A DNA stretch of 64,000 bases, from contig NZ_VRUR01000001.1 in assembly GCF_008040165.1 (NCBI RefSeq), forward strand, positions 504,458-568,457, read 5' to 3'. Shown piece by piece: positions 45,717 through 54,561 of this stretch (positions within the stretch are counted from its first letter, which is position 1; every line of letters starts with the position of its first letter). Both the position numbers and the translations under genes were made by a program. Under the pieces are notes generated by a model, which saw only the letters and a program-made list of their open reading frames with translations, ran no database searches and was not told the DNA's origin. The DNA is from Flagellimonas hymeniacidonis. GTDB lineage: Bacteria; Bacteroidota; Bacteroidia; Flavobacteriales; Flavobacteriaceae.

Positions 45717-45796
45717 TAGTCCCAATTTAAATATTAAAAAAAATGAATATCATAAAACAAACATTAAATAAAATAGTAAACAATAAATATAAAGTA

Positions 45797-45991
45797 ATGA
45801 AAGAAGGAACAGTAAAATTTTTTAATAGTGCCAAAGGTTTTGGTTTTATTAAGCCAGTAGATTCCGATGAGGATATCTTTGTGCACCAAAGTGGTCTTAT
45901 CGACGAGATTCGTGAAAATGACAACGTAAAATTCACAGTGGAAAAAGGTCAAAAGGGAATGAATGCGGTAAACGTAGAATTGGCCAAATAA
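45797..45991 (+). CDS. Cold-shock protein, CspA family
   Basis: A 64-residue OB-fold RNA/DNA-binding protein with both RNP motifs: KGFGFIKPVD and DIFVHQSG. It acts as an RNA chaperone. I start at the ATG at 45797 (MKEGTVKFFNSAKG), the family start. An upstream frame to 45743 adds a lysine- and asparagine-rich stretch that is not family-like. It is probably co-transcribed with the desaturase and is followed by a strong terminator. Confidence 0.93.
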   Translation: MKEGTVKFFNSAKGFGFIKPVDSDEDIFVHQSGLIDEIRENDNVKFTVEKGQKGMNAVNVELAK

Positions 45992-46014
45992 ACCTCTTAT
46001 TTTCCAGAAAAGTT

Positions 46015-46047
46015 AAAATGCCATCCCTTTAGGATGGCATTTTTTTA
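46015..46047 (+). terminator. Terminator after cold-shock gene
   Basis: AAAATGCCATCC (46015-46026) pairs with GGATGGCATTTT (46032-46043) over a 5-nt loop and is followed by a T run. A clear rho-independent signal. Confidence 0.85.
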
Positions 46048-46415
46048 AACTCCTGTAATTTGAAAGCTGGTACCCATGAAAAACGAGAGGGCTTTAATGG
46101 AAAATAAAGTATGGGAACTTAACCTTCAGCGAAAGACAATTCTTAATGTGAAGGGCTTTTTAAACCATTAGCGAGGCGTTTTAAGAACGAATAACAGTTA
46201 TATAAGGTAATTGACTTTAGAAGGGTGCTGTCGGCAGGTGAATCGAGCCAAAATTTTTAGTTGTCAAATAGTGTGTATCACGCATTTTATCTGCCTTGGC
46301 ATAGTGTTAAACTTATCTTATTGATGTAACGTTTAGACTATCTTTACGTCTTATAAGAAGTGTAGATAAAGGCGTGTATTACGCCTATCACAAGTTAGTA
46401 AATAGAAAAGGAATT
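46048..46415 (+). other. Non-coding stretch and probable leader of a small gene
   Basis: No long frame. It contains a -7-like TATCTTTA at 46339-46346 and a hairpin AGGCGT-GTATT-ACGCCT at 46370-46386 just before the small open frame that starts at 46416. A 31-codon frame at 46076-46171 is also present but has little support. Confidence 0.4.
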
Positions 46416-46538
46416 ATGAAGCAGATAAAGAAAGAACTTCAAGACAACAATAATAGTATTGATAGGCCATTGACCCGCCATGAGAGCTGGAAAAATCACC
46501 GGAGGCACAATGCCTTAAAACTAATACGTTTTTCTTAA
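46416..46538 (+). CDS. Possible 40-residue basic small protein
   Basis: ATG at 46416 to TAA at 46538. The product begins MKQIKKELQD, contains the basic, aromatic stretch TRHESWKNHRRHN, and has no membrane helix or known motif. It sits behind a promoter-like -7 box and a leader hairpin, and is followed 16 bp later by a terminator, so it has the layout of a discrete transcription unit. It could equally be a small RNA whose reading frame is fortuitous. Confidence 0.35.
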   Translation: MKQIKKELQDNNNSIDRPLTRHESWKNHRRHNALKLIRFS

Positions 46539-46553
46539 GGACGAGTAATGTTT

Positions 46554-46580
46554 AAAGGAGGGCAAAAGCCCTCTTTTTTG
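46554..46580 (+). terminator. Terminator after the small open frame
   Basis: GAGGGC (46558-46563), an AAAA loop, GCCCTC (46568-46573) and then a T run. Outer A-T pairs lengthen the stem. Strong rho-independent form. Confidence 0.85.
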
Positions 46581-46750
46581 TTTTATTATATAAAATAATC
46601 ATTAACGCCAGATTTCTATAGTTCTGTAAATTGGCCAGTTAATAGAACTCAGTCAAGAAAAAGAAGAGTCTCAAAAAACGTTAGTTTAATCAGACACTAG
46701 GGAAATCAATATTCAAATAGAAAACATTGAGATTGGGGATAAGGTTTGGT

Positions 46751-47818
46751 TCAAGTGTTTCCCTTGTATTTTTGATTTTTAAACTGTTTTATCATTTTTC
46801 CAAAATCCTTATCTTTTTTGCGTCTCTGGGCCACGGTAGATTCAAAATGTACTTTTTCCCGTTCCATCTTTAGATAGTTTTCATAGGAATCATGGTCAAT
46901 ATCACCCTTCTCGAGAGCTTCAACTACAGCACAGCCAATTTCAGTTGTGTGTGTACAATCCTTGAACTTGCAATGATTTGACAACTTTACGATGTCATCG
47001 AAGGTGATTTCAATTCCCGAGCTGGAATCCGTAATGCCGACTTCTCTCATTCCTGGATTGTCGATTAAAATCCCGCCATTTGCCAGAACGACCAGTTCCC
47101 TATGGCTAGTGATATGTCTACCCCTATCGATACTTTGACTTATGGCACCGGTATCCATTATTTCTTTACCACTTATCTTGTTCAAAAGCGTCGATTTTCC
47201 TACACCCGAGGAGCCCAGTAAACAATAGGTCTCACCTTTGTTTATTACTGCTTCCAATTTGTCCAGCCCAACATTGGATTCATTGCTTATGACTATCAAC
47301 GGAACCCCATTGATTCGTTCGTTTATTTGATATAAAAGCTTTTTTAATTCTTCTTCAGATATAAGATCGATTTTGCTTAGCACTACTATAGGTTTTACCT
47401 TGGAAGCATTACAGATGGCCAAATATCTTTCCAGCCTGTTCATATTAAAATCCCTGTTCACCGACTGGACAATCAGGCCATAATCAATGTTCGTGGCAAT
47501 AATCTGTACCTGCCCGGGTTTTCCGACCGCTTTCCTTTCAATTATTGAATGTCTTGGATAAATGGAATGGATCAAGGCTTTGTCCTCATCATATTCGGAA
47601 ATGGCCACCCAATCCCCAACAGCGGGCAGGTCATGTCGACTTTCAGCAGTATATCGCAAATTGCCAATGAGTTCGGAATCAAATTCTCCGGCATCTGTTT
47701 TTACTACATACCTATCCTTGTGTTCGGATATAATACGACCCACATTGAATGCATCCAGCTTTTTATCCTTTCGATATTGTTCTAAATCGGAATTGTATCC
47801 TAATTCTACAAGTGTCAT
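46751..47818 (-). CDS. rsgA: Ribosome small-subunit-dependent GTPase RsgA
   Basis: A 355-residue cytoplasmic GTPase that helps the 30S subunit mature. It has an N-terminal OB-fold (about 35-110) and a circularly permuted GTPase domain in which the G4 motif (VVLSKIDLI, about 160) precedes G1 (LLGSSGVGKSTLLNKI, about 215). A DNPGMREVGI G3 motif follows. The C-terminal zinc finger is CKFKDCTHTTEIGCAV (about 290-305). This is the longer form with an N-terminal extension beginning MTLVELGYNSDLEQY. No operon partner is clear, although the next upstream gene is on the same strand. Confidence 0.93.
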   Translation of the reverse strand: MTLVELGYNSDLEQYRKDKKLDAFNVGRIISEHKDRYVVKTDAGEFDSELIGNLRYTAESRHDLPAVGDWVAISEYDEDKALIHSIYPRHSIIERKAVGKPGQVQIIATNIDYGLIVQSVNRDFNMNRLERYLAICNASKVKPIVVLSKIDLISEEELKKLLYQINERINGVPLIVISNESNVGLDKLEAVINKGETYCLLGSSGVGKSTLLNKISGKEIMDTGAISQSIDRGRHITSHRELVVLANGGILIDNPGMREVGITDSSSGIEITFDDIVKLSNHCKFKDCTHTTEIGCAVVEALEKGDIDHDSYENYLKMEREKVHFESTVAQRRKKDKDFGKMIKQFKNQKYKGNT

Positions 47819-47873
47819 TTTTTATCTTCTTACTGTCGATTCTTTAACTTGACTTTCTAATACATTGAAATCT

Positions 47874-48305
47874 TCATTTGGCAGTCACCAAGGCACCTAC
47901 TAGGTAAAGCAGGCCCGCCAATAACGAACCGAATGATAAAATAACAAAACGTAACGGACGAGCATGCTGTGCAAATTTCACAATATCTGAAGGAAGCATT
48001 AGCGCACGTAAAAGGTAAATGATTCCGATACCAATTAGTGCTACTCGCAATAATGGAAGTTGCCTGATAATACCCGCCCCTGAAAGTCCGTAAAATCCCC
48101 AAATGACGAACATGACAACCAGACCCAATGTAACCCATACAGTAAAAGATGAACCCTGCTCGTTAAGTTCAGTCAGCTTTGAAGCACCAAAATAACCATA
48201 AAGTTTTGGTCTTATCACAAGTACGATATGTAATAGTGCCACTAGAAAACTCAACACGCTACCTGCAACAAGAAGGTTCTTGCTTGACAAATACATATGT
48301 TCCAT
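47874..48305 (-). CDS. Small four-helix membrane protein, unknown function
   Basis: A 143-residue inner-membrane protein with four predicted helices, including LLVAGSVLSFLVALLHIVLV (about 11-30), VWVTLGLVVMFVIWGFYGL (about 56-75), a third near 85-105, and VILSFGSLLAGLLYLVGALV at the C-terminus. A second possible start is the Met four residues in. I do not recognise the family. It sits between rsgA and the metallo-hydrolase gene, with gaps of 55 and 34 bp on the same strand, and may be co-transcribed with them. Confidence 0.6.
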   Translation of the reverse strand: MEHMYLSSKNLLVAGSVLSFLVALLHIVLVIRPKLYGYFGASKLTELNEQGSSFTVWVTLGLVVMFVIWGFYGLSGAGIIRQLPLLRVALIGIGIIYLLRALMLPSDIVKFAQHARPLRFVILSFGSLLAGLLYLVGALVTAK

Positions 48306-48339
48306 TTAAATTCTTCTTTTTGGTATTGGCTTTGTAATG

Positions 48340-49149
48340 CTACTCCAATATGGTAACCGTAATACCCTTATCTACCAGAGATTTGAATTTGGTTAAATCA
48401 GCCTTGTTTTTGAGTTCATAGTGCATTGGTATAACCAGCTTAGGTCTAACCTTATTGACTATTTTTGAAGCCTCATCAATATTCATCGTCAGCTTGTCTC
48501 CTCCTATAGGAACCATTGTTATGTCAACATCTTTAATTTTTTCCATTTCAGGAATGTAGTCGGTGTCCCCTGCATGATATATTCTGATACCATCCGCTAG
48601 CGTTAAAATATAGCCGACATTCTGCTTGGATTTTGGGTGTGCCTTTATCCATAAGAATACACTTTCGGTATTATATGCAGGTACCGCTTCACCATTTATG
48701 CCATCCATCTCAATACTGTCACCAGGTACTACAGTCCGTATGATATATCCTTTCTGGGAAAGCTTCTTGAAGACCTCTTTTGGGCATATAAAGATGGTTT
48801 CGGGTTTAACAATTCGCTCAATAGTTTTAAGGGAGTAATGGTCGGGGTGTGCATGGGTGATAAATATATAATCTGCCTTTCCTGATGTATCTGTTTCAAT
48901 AGGATCTATATAAATCGTTTTCCCTCCCGATTCTATTTGAAAACTTGATGGAAAAAAATCCGACTTGTTCACCTTGATGGCCCCCCAAGAGGTTATCTTC
49001 AGGTTTTCATTGAATTCAATAGTTTGGGGAACGGGATTTCGTTTATCGCTCACACTTACTTTTACCATGGTACAGCTTTCAATTGTCGTTACAATAAGGA
49101 AGATAAATATCCAACGGAATCTTATAGGTTTTGTCCTTATTCCATCCAT
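48340..49149 (-). CDS. Metallo-beta-lactamase-fold hydrolase, lipoprotein
   Basis: A 269-residue protein related to UlaG-like metallo-hydrolases. The N-terminus is a lipoprotein-type signal (FIFLIVTTIESCTMV). The metal-binding motif is THAHPDHYSL (about 93-102). Later ligands lie in IRIYHAGDTDYIPE and VIPMHYELKN. It probably cleaves a phosphodiester or ester outside the cytoplasm, but the substrate is not known. It precedes the small membrane protein gene on the same strand. Confidence 0.85.
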   Translation of the reverse strand: MDGIRTKPIRFRWIFIFLIVTTIESCTMVKVSVSDKRNPVPQTIEFNENLKITSWGAIKVNKSDFFPSSFQIESGGKTIYIDPIETDTSGKADYIFITHAHPDHYSLKTIERIVKPETIFICPKEVFKKLSQKGYIIRTVVPGDSIEMDGINGEAVPAYNTESVFLWIKAHPKSKQNVGYILTLADGIRIYHAGDTDYIPEMEKIKDVDITMVPIGGDKLTMNIDEASKIVNKVRPKLVIPMHYELKNKADLTKFKSLVDKGITVTILE

Positions 49150-49465
49150 TTTTTATCAAATTTGATGGCAAAAATAAGATCTAAAGGGTATCCAGAAAAT
49201 GATGAAAATCAGTTTGCAACTTGTTATAATCCTACTCCAAATCAAGTAAAAAAGTAAAGAACCACAGTATGTACCACAAACAGCTGTTTTAAGTTGCAAA
49301 TTCAACTGCTAGATTACATCTTCCATTCCATTTATTACTATATTGTAGAATAAATCGAATTTTTATTTCTATATTAGTTCTACAATTTAGTACCATTTAT
49401 TTTTCAATCTAGAAATATAAAGTGTCATTCCACGTGAATTGAACAAAAAAAATTATTGTCAAATT
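49150..49465 (+). other. 316-bp gap with an inverted repeat before the PadR gene
   Basis: A perfect 9-bp inverted repeat, ATTGTAGAA (49342-49350) and TTCTACAAT (49378-49386), lies 80-124 bp before the padR start. It is a candidate operator or stem-loop. Nothing else is recognised. Confidence 0.4.
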
Positions 49466-49804
49466 ATGAAAGAAACGCGCTTAGGGGAATTCGAAGAAAT
49501 CATCTTATTATTAGTGGGTATCCTGGAGAATGAGGCCTATGCTTTTAAGATTGCCGAGGAATTTGAATCCCAAACAGGGAAATCCGTTTCCATCGGGGCA
49601 ACCCACTCCACTTTGGACAGACTATGCAATAAAGGATTTTTGACTTCCAAACTGGGAGAACCTACAGCAGTACGCGGGGGGCGAAGAAAACGAATTTACA
49701 CCATTTCGGCAAGTGGCCAAAGGGCTTTGGAGGCATCAAAAAATCTTCGGATCTCCCTTTGGAACCAATATCCTGCATTTACAAAATTTACATTCCAAAC
49801 ATAA
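49466..49804 (+). CDS. PadR-family transcriptional regulator
   Basis: A 112-residue cytoplasmic regulator with a winged helix (KETRLGEFEEIILLLVGILENEAYAF, YAFKIAEEFESQTGKSVSIG, STLDRLCNKGFLTSKLGEP, RGGRRKRIYTISASGQRALE). I start at the ATG at 49466, since a frame opened by TTG at 49439 adds non-family residues. PadR proteins usually repress a neighbouring transporter. The permease gene begins 8 bp after it, the standard pairing in Bacteroidota. Confidence 0.9.
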   Translation: MKETRLGEFEEIILLLVGILENEAYAFKIAEEFESQTGKSVSIGATHSTLDRLCNKGFLTSKLGEPTAVRGGRRKRIYTISASGQRALEASKNLRISLWNQYPAFTKFTFQT

Positions 49805-49811
49805 AAACAAA

Positions 49812-52448
49812 ATGTCCGATAGAAGAAGTATGCCCCCAAAATTGGCAACCCGGCTGTTGAACTGGTTTGTCAAGGATAATCTGGTCGAAGAGGTTTCGGG
49901 CGATCTTGAAGAAAGATTTTATGAAGATGTAAGAAGAAAATCGACGTTCCGCGCCACCCTCAACTACTGGTACCAAGTGCTAAATTACCTAAGACCTTTT
50001 GCCATAAGGAAATCAATTTCGATTACAACTATAAATTATGCAATGCATAGGAGTCATCTAAAAATCGGGTATCGCAATATTCTAACCGACAAGTGGTATT
50101 CTATTATGAACATCGGTGGTCTTGCTTTGGGGATGGCCGCGACACTTCTTATAGGTATTTGGGTTTATGACGAACTTTCATATAATCAGAAGTTCGAAAA
50201 CCATGAGACCATTGCTCAGGTAATGCAGACACAGGCCTTTAGTGGGGAGGTAAAGACCAGTGTCAACCAACCAATGCAATTGGCCCCTGTTCTTCGAACA
50301 GTTTACAAAGATCATTTTAGCCATGTGGTAACGAGTTCTTTTATAAACAATGAACTTTTGACAGTGGGCGAGAATGGTAAGACCAAGATCTCCCGCTTAG
50401 GAAACTTTATGGAACCTGGCATTGCGCATATGCTATCCCTTCAGATGTTAAAGGGGAGCAGGGATGCACTTCAAGACCCTACGTCAATGCTATTGTCCGA
50501 AACTACGGCAAGGGCCCTATTCGGGAATAAAAATCCAATGGGTCAAAACGTACAGATCGGCACTGCAATGGAAGCCCAAGTGGCCGGAGTTTATAAAGAT
50601 CTTCCTCAAAATTCTGATTTTGCAGACCTTACTTTTATTGCACCTTGGCAACTGCTGAAGACTACAGCTAATTTTGAGAATCGCGTAGGCTGGGGCAACA
50701 ATTGGTTCCAGACCTATGTACAATTATCGGATGGTGCAAATATTGACGAGGTATCTACCTTGATCAAGAATGTGAAATACGATAATATTAAAAATGAAGG
50801 GGATTCTGGAGAAGCGCATACAAGACCTGTCATTCATTTACATCCTATGAAAAAATGGCATCTGTACTCCCGTTTTGAAAATGGCATAAATACAGGTGGG
50901 GCCATAGGGCGGGTGTGGATGTTCGGAATTATCGGTGTTTTTATTCTTTTGTTGGCCTGTATCAATTTTATGAATCTTAGCACGGCCAAATCGGTTAAAA
51001 GGGCGAAGGAAGTAGGTATCCTAAAAACTATTGGATCGTTAAAAAATCAATTGATTTCCCAATTTCTGGGCGAATCTTTCCTAGTAACCTCTATGTCTTT
51101 TGTGATTTCTTTGATTTTAGTTTTGATAGGCTTGCCATTTTTTAATAATCTAACGGACAAGACGATGGCAATTCCATATGCGAATCCCTTATTTTGGGTG
51201 TCATGTCTGTTCTTTGTCTTATGTACGGGATGTATTGCCGGAAGTTATCCGGCTTTTTACCTTTCATCTTTCCGACCTGTAAAAGTGTTAAAAGGGACTT
51301 TTAATGGTGGTCAAGGCGCTTCAAACCTTCGAAGGATATTGGTAGTCTTCCAGTTTACCATTTCCGTGGTACTTATTATCGGCACTGTCACCATTTATAG
51401 GCAAATACAGCATGTAAAGGAAAGACCCATAGGCTACGATAAGAACCAGCTGCTATATGTTCCTATAAACGGTCCGGAAGTTCGTGACCGTTTTGAAACA
51501 ATCCGCAACGAACTTTTACTATCCAACGATATAAAGGAAGTAGCAGCTTCCGATGTCCTGGTTACAGGAACCTTTATTACCAATAGCGGCTTTGACTGGA
51601 AAGGAAAAGATCCTGCAATGAGCGAAGAATTCAGTACCCTTCGATCTACTCATGGCTTTGGGGATATGATCGATTGGGAAATCAAGGACGGGCGGGACTT
51701 TTCACGTGATTTTAAAAGTGATTCCCTAGCCTTTATCATAAACGAGACAGCGGCTAAATATATGGGGCTTGAAAATCCAGTAGGAGAAATGGTAAAATGG
51801 GGAACTATGGGCTCTTTTAAGGTTGTTGGTGTGGCAAAGGACATGGTAACGCGTTCACCCTATGAACAAGTCAAGCCAACAATTTTTACTTTGCATTATG
51901 GTGGTTTTCTGAATTTCATCAACATAAAAATCGGTAAAGGGAATAATACCAAAGAGGCATTAGCACATATTGAAAAAGTGTTTAATAAATATGACCCCAA
52001 AAGCCTATTCACCTATAACTTTTTAGATGATGAATATGCCCGTAATTTCATTGATGAAGAACGCATGGGGAAATTAGCCACCTTTTTTGCACTGCTTGCC
52101 ATTTGCATAAGTTGTCTGGGCATCTTAGGTCTTTCGGTCTTTGTAGCGGAACAGAGAACCAAGGAAATAGGGGTCCGAAAAGTGCTTGGCGCGTCGGTTT
52201 TAAGTTTATGGAAATTACTGTCCCGGGATTTCGTCGTACTGGTCTTTATATCCTGCTGTATCGCTATCCCTGTTGGTTATTATTACATGAATGTATGGAT
52301 TCAGGACTATAACTATCGTACCGAACTAAATTGGTGGATCTTTGTGGCGGCGGCTATAGGCACTTTGGCCCTTACACTTTTGACCGTAAGCTTCCAATCT
52401 ATCAAAGTCGCAATCAACAACCCTGTTGAAAGCTTGAAAACAGAGTAG
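49812..52448 (+). CDS. FtsX/MacB-type permease with PadR-linked prefix domain
   Basis: An 878-residue inner-membrane protein. The N-terminus (about 1-75, PPKLATRLLNWFVKDNLVEE and SGDLEERFYEDVRRKS) is the prefix domain found only in permeases beside PadR genes. Two MacB/FtsX modules follow. Each has a membrane helix, a periplasmic MacB core domain and three helices (for example VWMFGIIGVFILLLACINF and LATFFALLAICISCLGILG). The phrase FVAEQRTKEIGVRKVLGASV is the family signature. No ATPase is adjacent, so it must use a separate one. I start at the ATG at 49812. Export of a peptide or lipid is possible, but the substrate is unknown. Confidence 0.9.
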   Translation: MSDRRSMPPKLATRLLNWFVKDNLVEEVSGDLEERFYEDVRRKSTFRATLNYWYQVLNYLRPFAIRKSISITTINYAMHRSHLKIGYRNILTDKWYSIMNIGGLALGMAATLLIGIWVYDELSYNQKFENHETIAQVMQTQAFSGEVKTSVNQPMQLAPVLRTVYKDHFSHVVTSSFINNELLTVGENGKTKISRLGNFMEPGIAHMLSLQMLKGSRDALQDPTSMLLSETTARALFGNKNPMGQNVQIGTAMEAQVAGVYKDLPQNSDFADLTFIAPWQLLKTTANFENRVGWGNNWFQTYVQLSDGANIDEVSTLIKNVKYDNIKNEGDSGEAHTRPVIHLHPMKKWHLYSRFENGINTGGAIGRVWMFGIIGVFILLLACINFMNLSTAKSVKRAKEVGILKTIGSLKNQLISQFLGESFLVTSMSFVISLILVLIGLPFFNNLTDKTMAIPYANPLFWVSCLFFVLCTGCIAGSYPAFYLSSFRPVKVLKGTFNGGQGASNLRRILVVFQFTISVVLIIGTVTIYRQIQHVKERPIGYDKNQLLYVPINGPEVRDRFETIRNELLLSNDIKEVAASDVLVTGTFITNSGFDWKGKDPAMSEEFSTLRSTHGFGDMIDWEIKDGRDFSRDFKSDSLAFIINETAAKYMGLENPVGEMVKWGTMGSFKVVGVAKDMVTRSPYEQVKPTIFTLHYGGFLNFINIKIGKGNNTKEALAHIEKVFNKYDPKSLFTYNFLDDEYARNFIDEERMGKLATFFALLAICISCLGILGLSVFVAEQRTKEIGVRKVLGASVLSLWKLLSRDFVVLVFISCCIAIPVGYYYMNVWIQDYNYRTELNWWIFVAAAIGTLALTLLTVSFQSIKVAINNPVESLKTE

Positions 52449-52788
52449 GTCTTTGAATCGGTATTTCAGTAAAAAAAGCAAGAAGGTCTGCAAAACTATG
52501 AACAGAATTCTTTAAAACCAGAGTCTCATAAAACCAACGTTTTTGGAATACCGATAAATGAAGAACAAAGTTTCCGAACACCAACAATTAATAGCAGTTT
52601 ACGGGCAGCCTATTCTCAGGTAAGGTTAAATCATAAATACAAATTAAGATTTCCCAATACCATATATACAGTCCTGGTGTCCAAATACAAAAAAACACAA
52701 CAAAATCGTTATTTAAATCGCTAGTTTTAAATAAGTTGAACACCTCTTCTCATTGACAATTGTTCAACTTTATCCTAAACAGTTTTAA
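52449..52788 (+). other. 340-bp gap with an inverted repeat before the serine hydrolase
   Basis: No gene is seen. AAGTTGAAC (52733-52741) and GTTCAACTT (52762-52770) form a perfect 9-bp inverted repeat with a 20-nt spacer, ending 18 bp before the next start codon. It could be an operator or a leader stem-loop. Confidence 0.4.
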
Positions 52789-54225
52789 ATGAAAAATTTG
52801 TCCTGTATATTTCTAATCCCCCTTTTAGCACTTTTTGTTTTTGTGACTTGTAAGGAGACCACAGAAAAGACGAAAACACAGCATGGTGCGAAAACAGAAC
52901 TTCAATTTAAAATTGATTCAATCGGCAAAAGCTATATCGATGATGGCACGGTTTTGGGCTTTTCAATTGCTGTGTTGCAAGAAAACGATACGTTGTATAA
53001 TGGCGGTTTTGGACATTTGGATACCGCCCGAACAAAACCCATTACCCCAAAAACCATATTTCTCCTGGCCTCTATTTCAAAGCTTGTCGGGGCAACAATG
53101 GTAATGAAGCTGGTCGAGGAAGAAAAACTTTCGCTGGAACAAACATTGTATGAATTATTACCAGACTATCCCAATGCCGAACAAGCACAGAAAATAAAAT
53201 TGCGTCATCTTCTTTCCCATACCTCAGGACTTGCCGAATATTCCGAAGTCATAGACAGTGTTTATGTTAAGACAAGAGTAGCTCCTACTAAAAATGATAT
53301 CTATGCTTTCTTAAAAGACAACGAATCCTTGTTCGAGCCGGGCGAAAACTATTGCTATAACAATTCAGGATTTCTATTAATGGGGATGATAGTTGAACAA
53401 GTAACCGGCAACAGTTTTCAAAGTGAACTGGATCGCATTATCAATACGCCTACCGGACTCCATTTAAAGTTAATTGCTGAAAATACCCATAATACGAACA
53501 TGTCGCCCTATTATGAACTGCATGGCGAAAGAATGGTAAACGAACCGCATTGGACCTGGATCAAAGGCGATGGCGGTATAACCACTAGCGCTATTGAGTT
53601 GGCACATTTTCCATTTAAATGGGCAAATGGCGACATAATTTCCAGAACGTCCTATCGGCAGATGATCACTCCTACAATCTTAAGCGACAGTATTGAGACG
53701 GGTTATGGCCTTGGTGTAAGAAAGGGAACTTTAGAAGGGTATCCTGTACACGGTCATACCGGGGGCCATAAAACAACAAAATCAAAAATGGTATTTTTCC
53801 CGGACAAGAAACTAAGCATTGTGGTTATGGTCAACACGGACAATACTCCTACACATGCGAACAAGATTTTTGGAGATATTGTGTTGGCCGTCTTAGGCAA
53901 AAAAATGCCCGACTTCAGTTCGGTAAACAAGGAAAATGATGACCTCGCCAAGTTTGAGGGCACATATCAAGTTCCAGGAGGAAAGGGTCCTAGGACCATA
54001 CGAATTGTTTTTAATGAGCAAGATTTCCATTTATACTATCGTTTTGGTGACAATGATACTGAAGGCGAAAAGATGTATCATTTAGGAAAAGGCGAGTTTT
54101 GGATAGAAAGATGGCCTTTGGACCGTGTTGTTTTCAATATGGACCACAATGACCAGGTACGTGCATTAAGGGAGTATTACTATGGATTTTATGTCACATT
54201 AAGAAAAAAAAACAGAATAAACTAA
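52789..54225 (+). CDS. Beta-lactamase-family (class C-like) serine hydrolase, lipoprotein
   Basis: A 478-residue lipoprotein (LIPLLALFVFVTCKETT). The catalytic domain (about 35-365) has the SxxK motif LASISKLVGATM with the nucleophile Ser near 95. The YxN motif is CYNNSGFLL, and an HTGG motif (YPVHGHTGGHKTT) replaces KTG. A C-terminal beta-sandwich of about 100 residues (DLAKFEGTYQVPGGKGPR onward) follows, as in many Bacteroidota relatives. Such proteins are D-alanyl carboxypeptidases, esterases or beta-lactamase-like hydrolases acting outside the cytoplasm. The substrate cannot be deduced. It appears to be a single-gene unit. Confidence 0.87.
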   Translation: MKNLSCIFLIPLLALFVFVTCKETTEKTKTQHGAKTELQFKIDSIGKSYIDDGTVLGFSIAVLQENDTLYNGGFGHLDTARTKPITPKTIFLLASISKLVGATMVMKLVEEEKLSLEQTLYELLPDYPNAEQAQKIKLRHLLSHTSGLAEYSEVIDSVYVKTRVAPTKNDIYAFLKDNESLFEPGENYCYNNSGFLLMGMIVEQVTGNSFQSELDRIINTPTGLHLKLIAENTHNTNMSPYYELHGERMVNEPHWTWIKGDGGITTSAIELAHFPFKWANGDIISRTSYRQMITPTILSDSIETGYGLGVRKGTLEGYPVHGHTGGHKTTKSKMVFFPDKKLSIVVMVNTDNTPTHANKIFGDIVLAVLGKKMPDFSSVNKENDDLAKFEGTYQVPGGKGPRTIRIVFNEQDFHLYYRFGDNDTEGEKMYHLGKGEFWIERWPLDRVVFNMDHNDQVRALREYYYGFYVTLRKKNRIN

Positions 54226-54561
54226 AATTTGATTATCTCGGAACAAAGTCAAATTGCATAGTTCTTTTGAAGTAATTATAGCTTTTTTTGCCATTGTACT
54301 TGTTTTACTAAAGTCTTATAAAGTGAACGTTTAGCTAGACCATTTCTAAGGCATTTTTATTCGATTGCAATTAGGGTTTGATACTATTTGGTAATCCCGA
54401 AGATTAAAAGCATGTAAGCGAATTTTCAGAGACAGTCAAGAATATTAAATATACTAGGTTACCCTTTAAAATACAAATAAGCAAAAATAATGTGTACGAT
54501 AACATAAAAAAGTGTTATCGTACACACAAACTGTATGTCTTTTTCATATCTTGCTGATTGA
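54226..54561 (+). other. 336-bp gap containing the lacI promoter region
   Basis: No gene is seen in the first 265 bp. The double operator lies at 54491-54526, directly before the lacI start codon at 54562. No clear -7 box could be picked out. Confidence 0.5.
54491..54526. promoter_or_regulatory. LacI-type double operator, copy 1
   Basis: Perfect 14-bp inverted arms TGTGTACGATAACA (54491-54504) and TGTTATCGTACACA (54513-54526) with an 8-bp spacer. Each arm contains a CG-centred TGT...ACA element, as in LacI-family operators. The position 35 bp before lacI suggests autoregulation. The same arms and spacing recur at 62648-62683. Confidence 0.78.

Noticed and set aside
46076-46171. 31-codon frame between the cold-shock terminator and the small gene
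   Set aside because: No promoter, no terminator and no recognised homologue. Likely chance.
47549-47852. Forward-strand frames antisense to rsgA
   Set aside because: They arise from codon bias of rsgA and have no independent support.
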